Assembly (NCBI GenBank): GCA_021904315.1
Contig: CM038919.1
Span: 20,935,666 to 20,999,665, forward strand
DNA: 64,000 nt
Direction: 5' to 3'
From: Sphagnum magellanicum
Taxonomy: Eukaryota > Streptophyta > Sphagnopsida > Sphagnales > Sphagnaceae
The notes beneath the pieces were generated by a model. It did not search any database. It was not told where the DNA came from and saw nothing but the letters and a program-made list of their open reading frames with translations. Both the position numbers and the translations under genes were made by a program. Shown piece after piece: positions 61,893 to 64,000 of the stretch (position 1 is its first letter; every line of letters begins with the position of its first letter).

Positions 61893-63628
61893 ATTGATGG
61901 TTGGAACCATAGGGGAAACAAAAAGGGAAGGCCAAAGAAAGGTCAAAAGATGCACAACCTATAAGAACCCTAAAAAAAAAACTAGTCCCTCTCGTGGTAG
62001 GAAGTTATTTCACCTACAACCCTTCTAATGTCGCTTGCATGCAAATTATGAGATCCAATAATAATGGGAGGTCTAGAACAAGCATTAACTACCAATGTAA
62101 TCTTCCTTTCTATGGTGAAAGCTAAAGCACATTAAATAGCAATACTAACACACAACTTAAAAAATTGAATGTAAAAACATAAGGATAAATGACCTCCCGA
62201 TCATTTATGGTGAAAAAGATAGGCACACTTTTTAATGAAACAATCCATATCATGCCTAAGTGCACCGTGCACCTCCATGGCCATTAGAATAAAGTGGTGC
62301 CCCTCATGAAGCCCTTTATACTTGTGAATTTTAGCAATGGCACTAAATTTTGTAACTACACCTGTTGGTTGATTAATGACATTTGAAGCCACCATCTCCC
62401 TCATTGAGTTAATAACCACCACATTAGCAATGAAGGCTTGGTTTTTTTAAGTCATGCAAAGATCAACTCATAGTGAAACTTCTGACATAAAGGTGTACTA
62501 GTGCTCTTTCCATACAACATGCCCACTCTTTCAAGCGAAGGCGTACATGACATTTTGAATGGAATCATGTGTGGCTATTTACTAACCTCTAAACAAGCAA
62601 CAAGCTAAGTGCATGCCAAATGTGTCCAACACATGGTTGAAAATTAAAGAATGCTTGACATAGAGCATTCCTCTACTTAAAGAAATGAATACATGTTTTC
62701 ATTTTCACTTTCATTTCATGAGAAAACATGCATTACATGGGAAAGAATGTGTTACACAAGAAAGAGTCCATTACGTTGCATTGAAATGCCTCCCTCGTTG
62801 TTAAGGGGATGCAATATTTTTTCTAACATACAAATTTTTAAGTATTAGTAGTTTTTTTCTAGTATTGTTGTCTAGGGTTGGTTTTCATGTTTTCAAAAAG
62901 AATAAAAAATTATTTTTAGAAAAAATAATCATTTTTAAAATTTGAAATTATTATTATTTTCGTGATCTACTATGATATTGTTTTATGAAGTGTGAAATTA
63001 TTTAGATTGTAACATGTGATAATTATTATGGTTTTTCACACCTCAACTTCATATTTTCATGAATTTTTTTTTCAATATTATAAAAATTATTTAATTATGA
63101 AATGAACCCTAGGGTAAAATATACGTGGAGGGCACCTTATTTTGTAATCACATTTGATGGCAGCTCAATAATAAGTCAATGTTATGAAAAGAAAAAGAAA
63201 ATTTCACCAATTTAGACCAAAAAATGTTGTGTAACACAAAATAAAATAAAATGATGTGGATGCATATGTGGCACTTGGTGTGAATATAGGGGTAGGCATT
63301 TTCTTGATAAAGTTAGATTTGTGAGATAAGTTAGGTGAAGGTGGAGCTCAAGTCTCACACAACAACCATGATGTGACTCTTGAAAGAAAATGTTTCTCCT
63401 CACATAAAGTTTTTGAATTTTTTATTAAAAAATCACCTTTTACTTACCTTTTCATACCACCTTATGAAAAATTGTCCACTATCTTGGGAAGGTATGTAAA
63501 TTGTAGCCTATAGTTAGGTTAGGTATATTGTAATCTATATACATATTAAGTATATCATAGCCTATGTATTAAACTACATACTTGTATACAATTTCTTATG
63601 TACTTATCTAAGTACGTATAAAAATCTA
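61893..63628. other. Segment present in copy B, absent in copy A
   Basis: Copy A runs AAAAGAT directly into CTATACTTATGTCAAGG, whereas B has ~1.7 kb between the equivalents. No terminal repeats or target duplication were seen, so loss from A by deletion is as likely as insertion in B. AT-rich; minus-strand frames at 62201-62422 and 63212-63403 show no motif. Confidence 0.6.
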
Positions 63629-64000
63629 TATTTACGTTAAGGTAGGCTAACATGTAGTTAACATGGGTATAACTTTGTTTATATGTACATAGCCTCTACA
63701 TATTTACTCCATACATACCTAGCCTTACATATAAATTATAGTACTTAAATATCCTACCTTACCTTAATTTACCTATGGTCAAATTTGTAAAGAATTAGTA
63801 ACAATATGCTTGTAATTATTAATCAACAATATAATTAATTATAATTGTGATTTATAATATGGTTGCAATTATTAGACATTGCAACTATATAATTAGATAT
63901 TTACAATTAACATACATTCTTATTTACCTCTTTATTTACTTCATTAATATGTATTACATAATTACTTAGGGATAATGTTGTATGAACTAAAAGGCTTTGG

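Larger units (their letters stand above)
57047..64000. repeat. Large direct repeat, copy B
   Basis: Matches 1-4531 in direct orientation, interrupted by a solo LTR (60992-61790) and by a ~1.7-kb segment (61893-63628) absent from copy A; homology resumes at ~63629 and continues to the last base. Compared with A it lacks ~110 bp and a 16-bp local duplication, and has ~85 bp extra at 58380-58465. The minus-strand frames here (58270-58781, 59227-59436) are broken relative to those in A, which argues against a conserved protein. Confidence 0.93.

Overview
The window looks like a piece of a large, repeat-rich seed-plant nuclear genome. It is AT-rich with very low gene density, has GT-AG introns, a plant-specific wall-associated-kinase-like receptor, a plant-type type II peroxiredoxin relic, and layered decayed transposons (Ty3/Gypsy, CACTA, hAT-like, MULE/SWIM-like, solo LTRs). 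The style suggests a gymnosperm, but I cannot fix the species.

Only one gene looks intact: a five-exon WAK-like receptor kinase at 14265-18262 (+). It has a GUB_WAK-type extracellular region, EGF-like exons, one membrane segment and an RD kinase domain. Its EGF exons were multiplied by a ~467-bp tandem duplication whose breakpoint left one truncated EGF exon without a splice donor.

Layout: 1-4531 is copy A of a large direct repeat; copy B begins at 57047 and runs to the window end, ~57 kb away. Both continue past the window. Copy B carries a TG...CA solo LTR with a perfect 5-bp target duplication that copy A lacks, so the LTR arrived after the duplication. 3990-7800 is CCTA-rich, low-complexity and dispersed-repeat DNA. 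7830-8800 is a pyrimidine-rich degenerate tandem array (~78 bp). 9877-11356 is a decayed tyrosine-recombinase-like gene with an intron beside its catalytic box (DUF3504/Crypton-like). 14265-18262 is the receptor kinase. 19590-24470 is a Ty3/Gypsy relic on the minus strand whose integrase is split by a 2.04-kb CACTA element with a TTG target duplication. 26400-32700 holds a SWIM-domain relic and AT-rich degenerate arrays. 32765-33735 is a second CACTA element; both CACTA elements contain CCTA-rich DNA around a tRNA-like segment with A- and B-box motifs. 33745-42600 holds hairpin-bearing tandem repeats, two decayed multi-exon genes of unknown function, a 1.33-kb terminal-inverted-repeat element and an hAT-like fragment. 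44724-45500 is a second solo LTR of the copy-B family. 48234-49245 has two tandem arrays (54 bp and ~190 bp). 55120-56058 is a type II peroxiredoxin pseudogene (PRXIIF-like), followed by a 259-bp foldback at 56506-56764.

The genes do not form a pathway. The window is best read as one receptor-kinase gene inside old, nested mobile DNA. The most unusual parts are the plant tyrosine-recombinase relic, the EGF exon-array duplication, the tRNA-like/CCTA module shared by the CACTA elements, and the duplicated 57-kb-spaced blocks with a dated LTR insertion.
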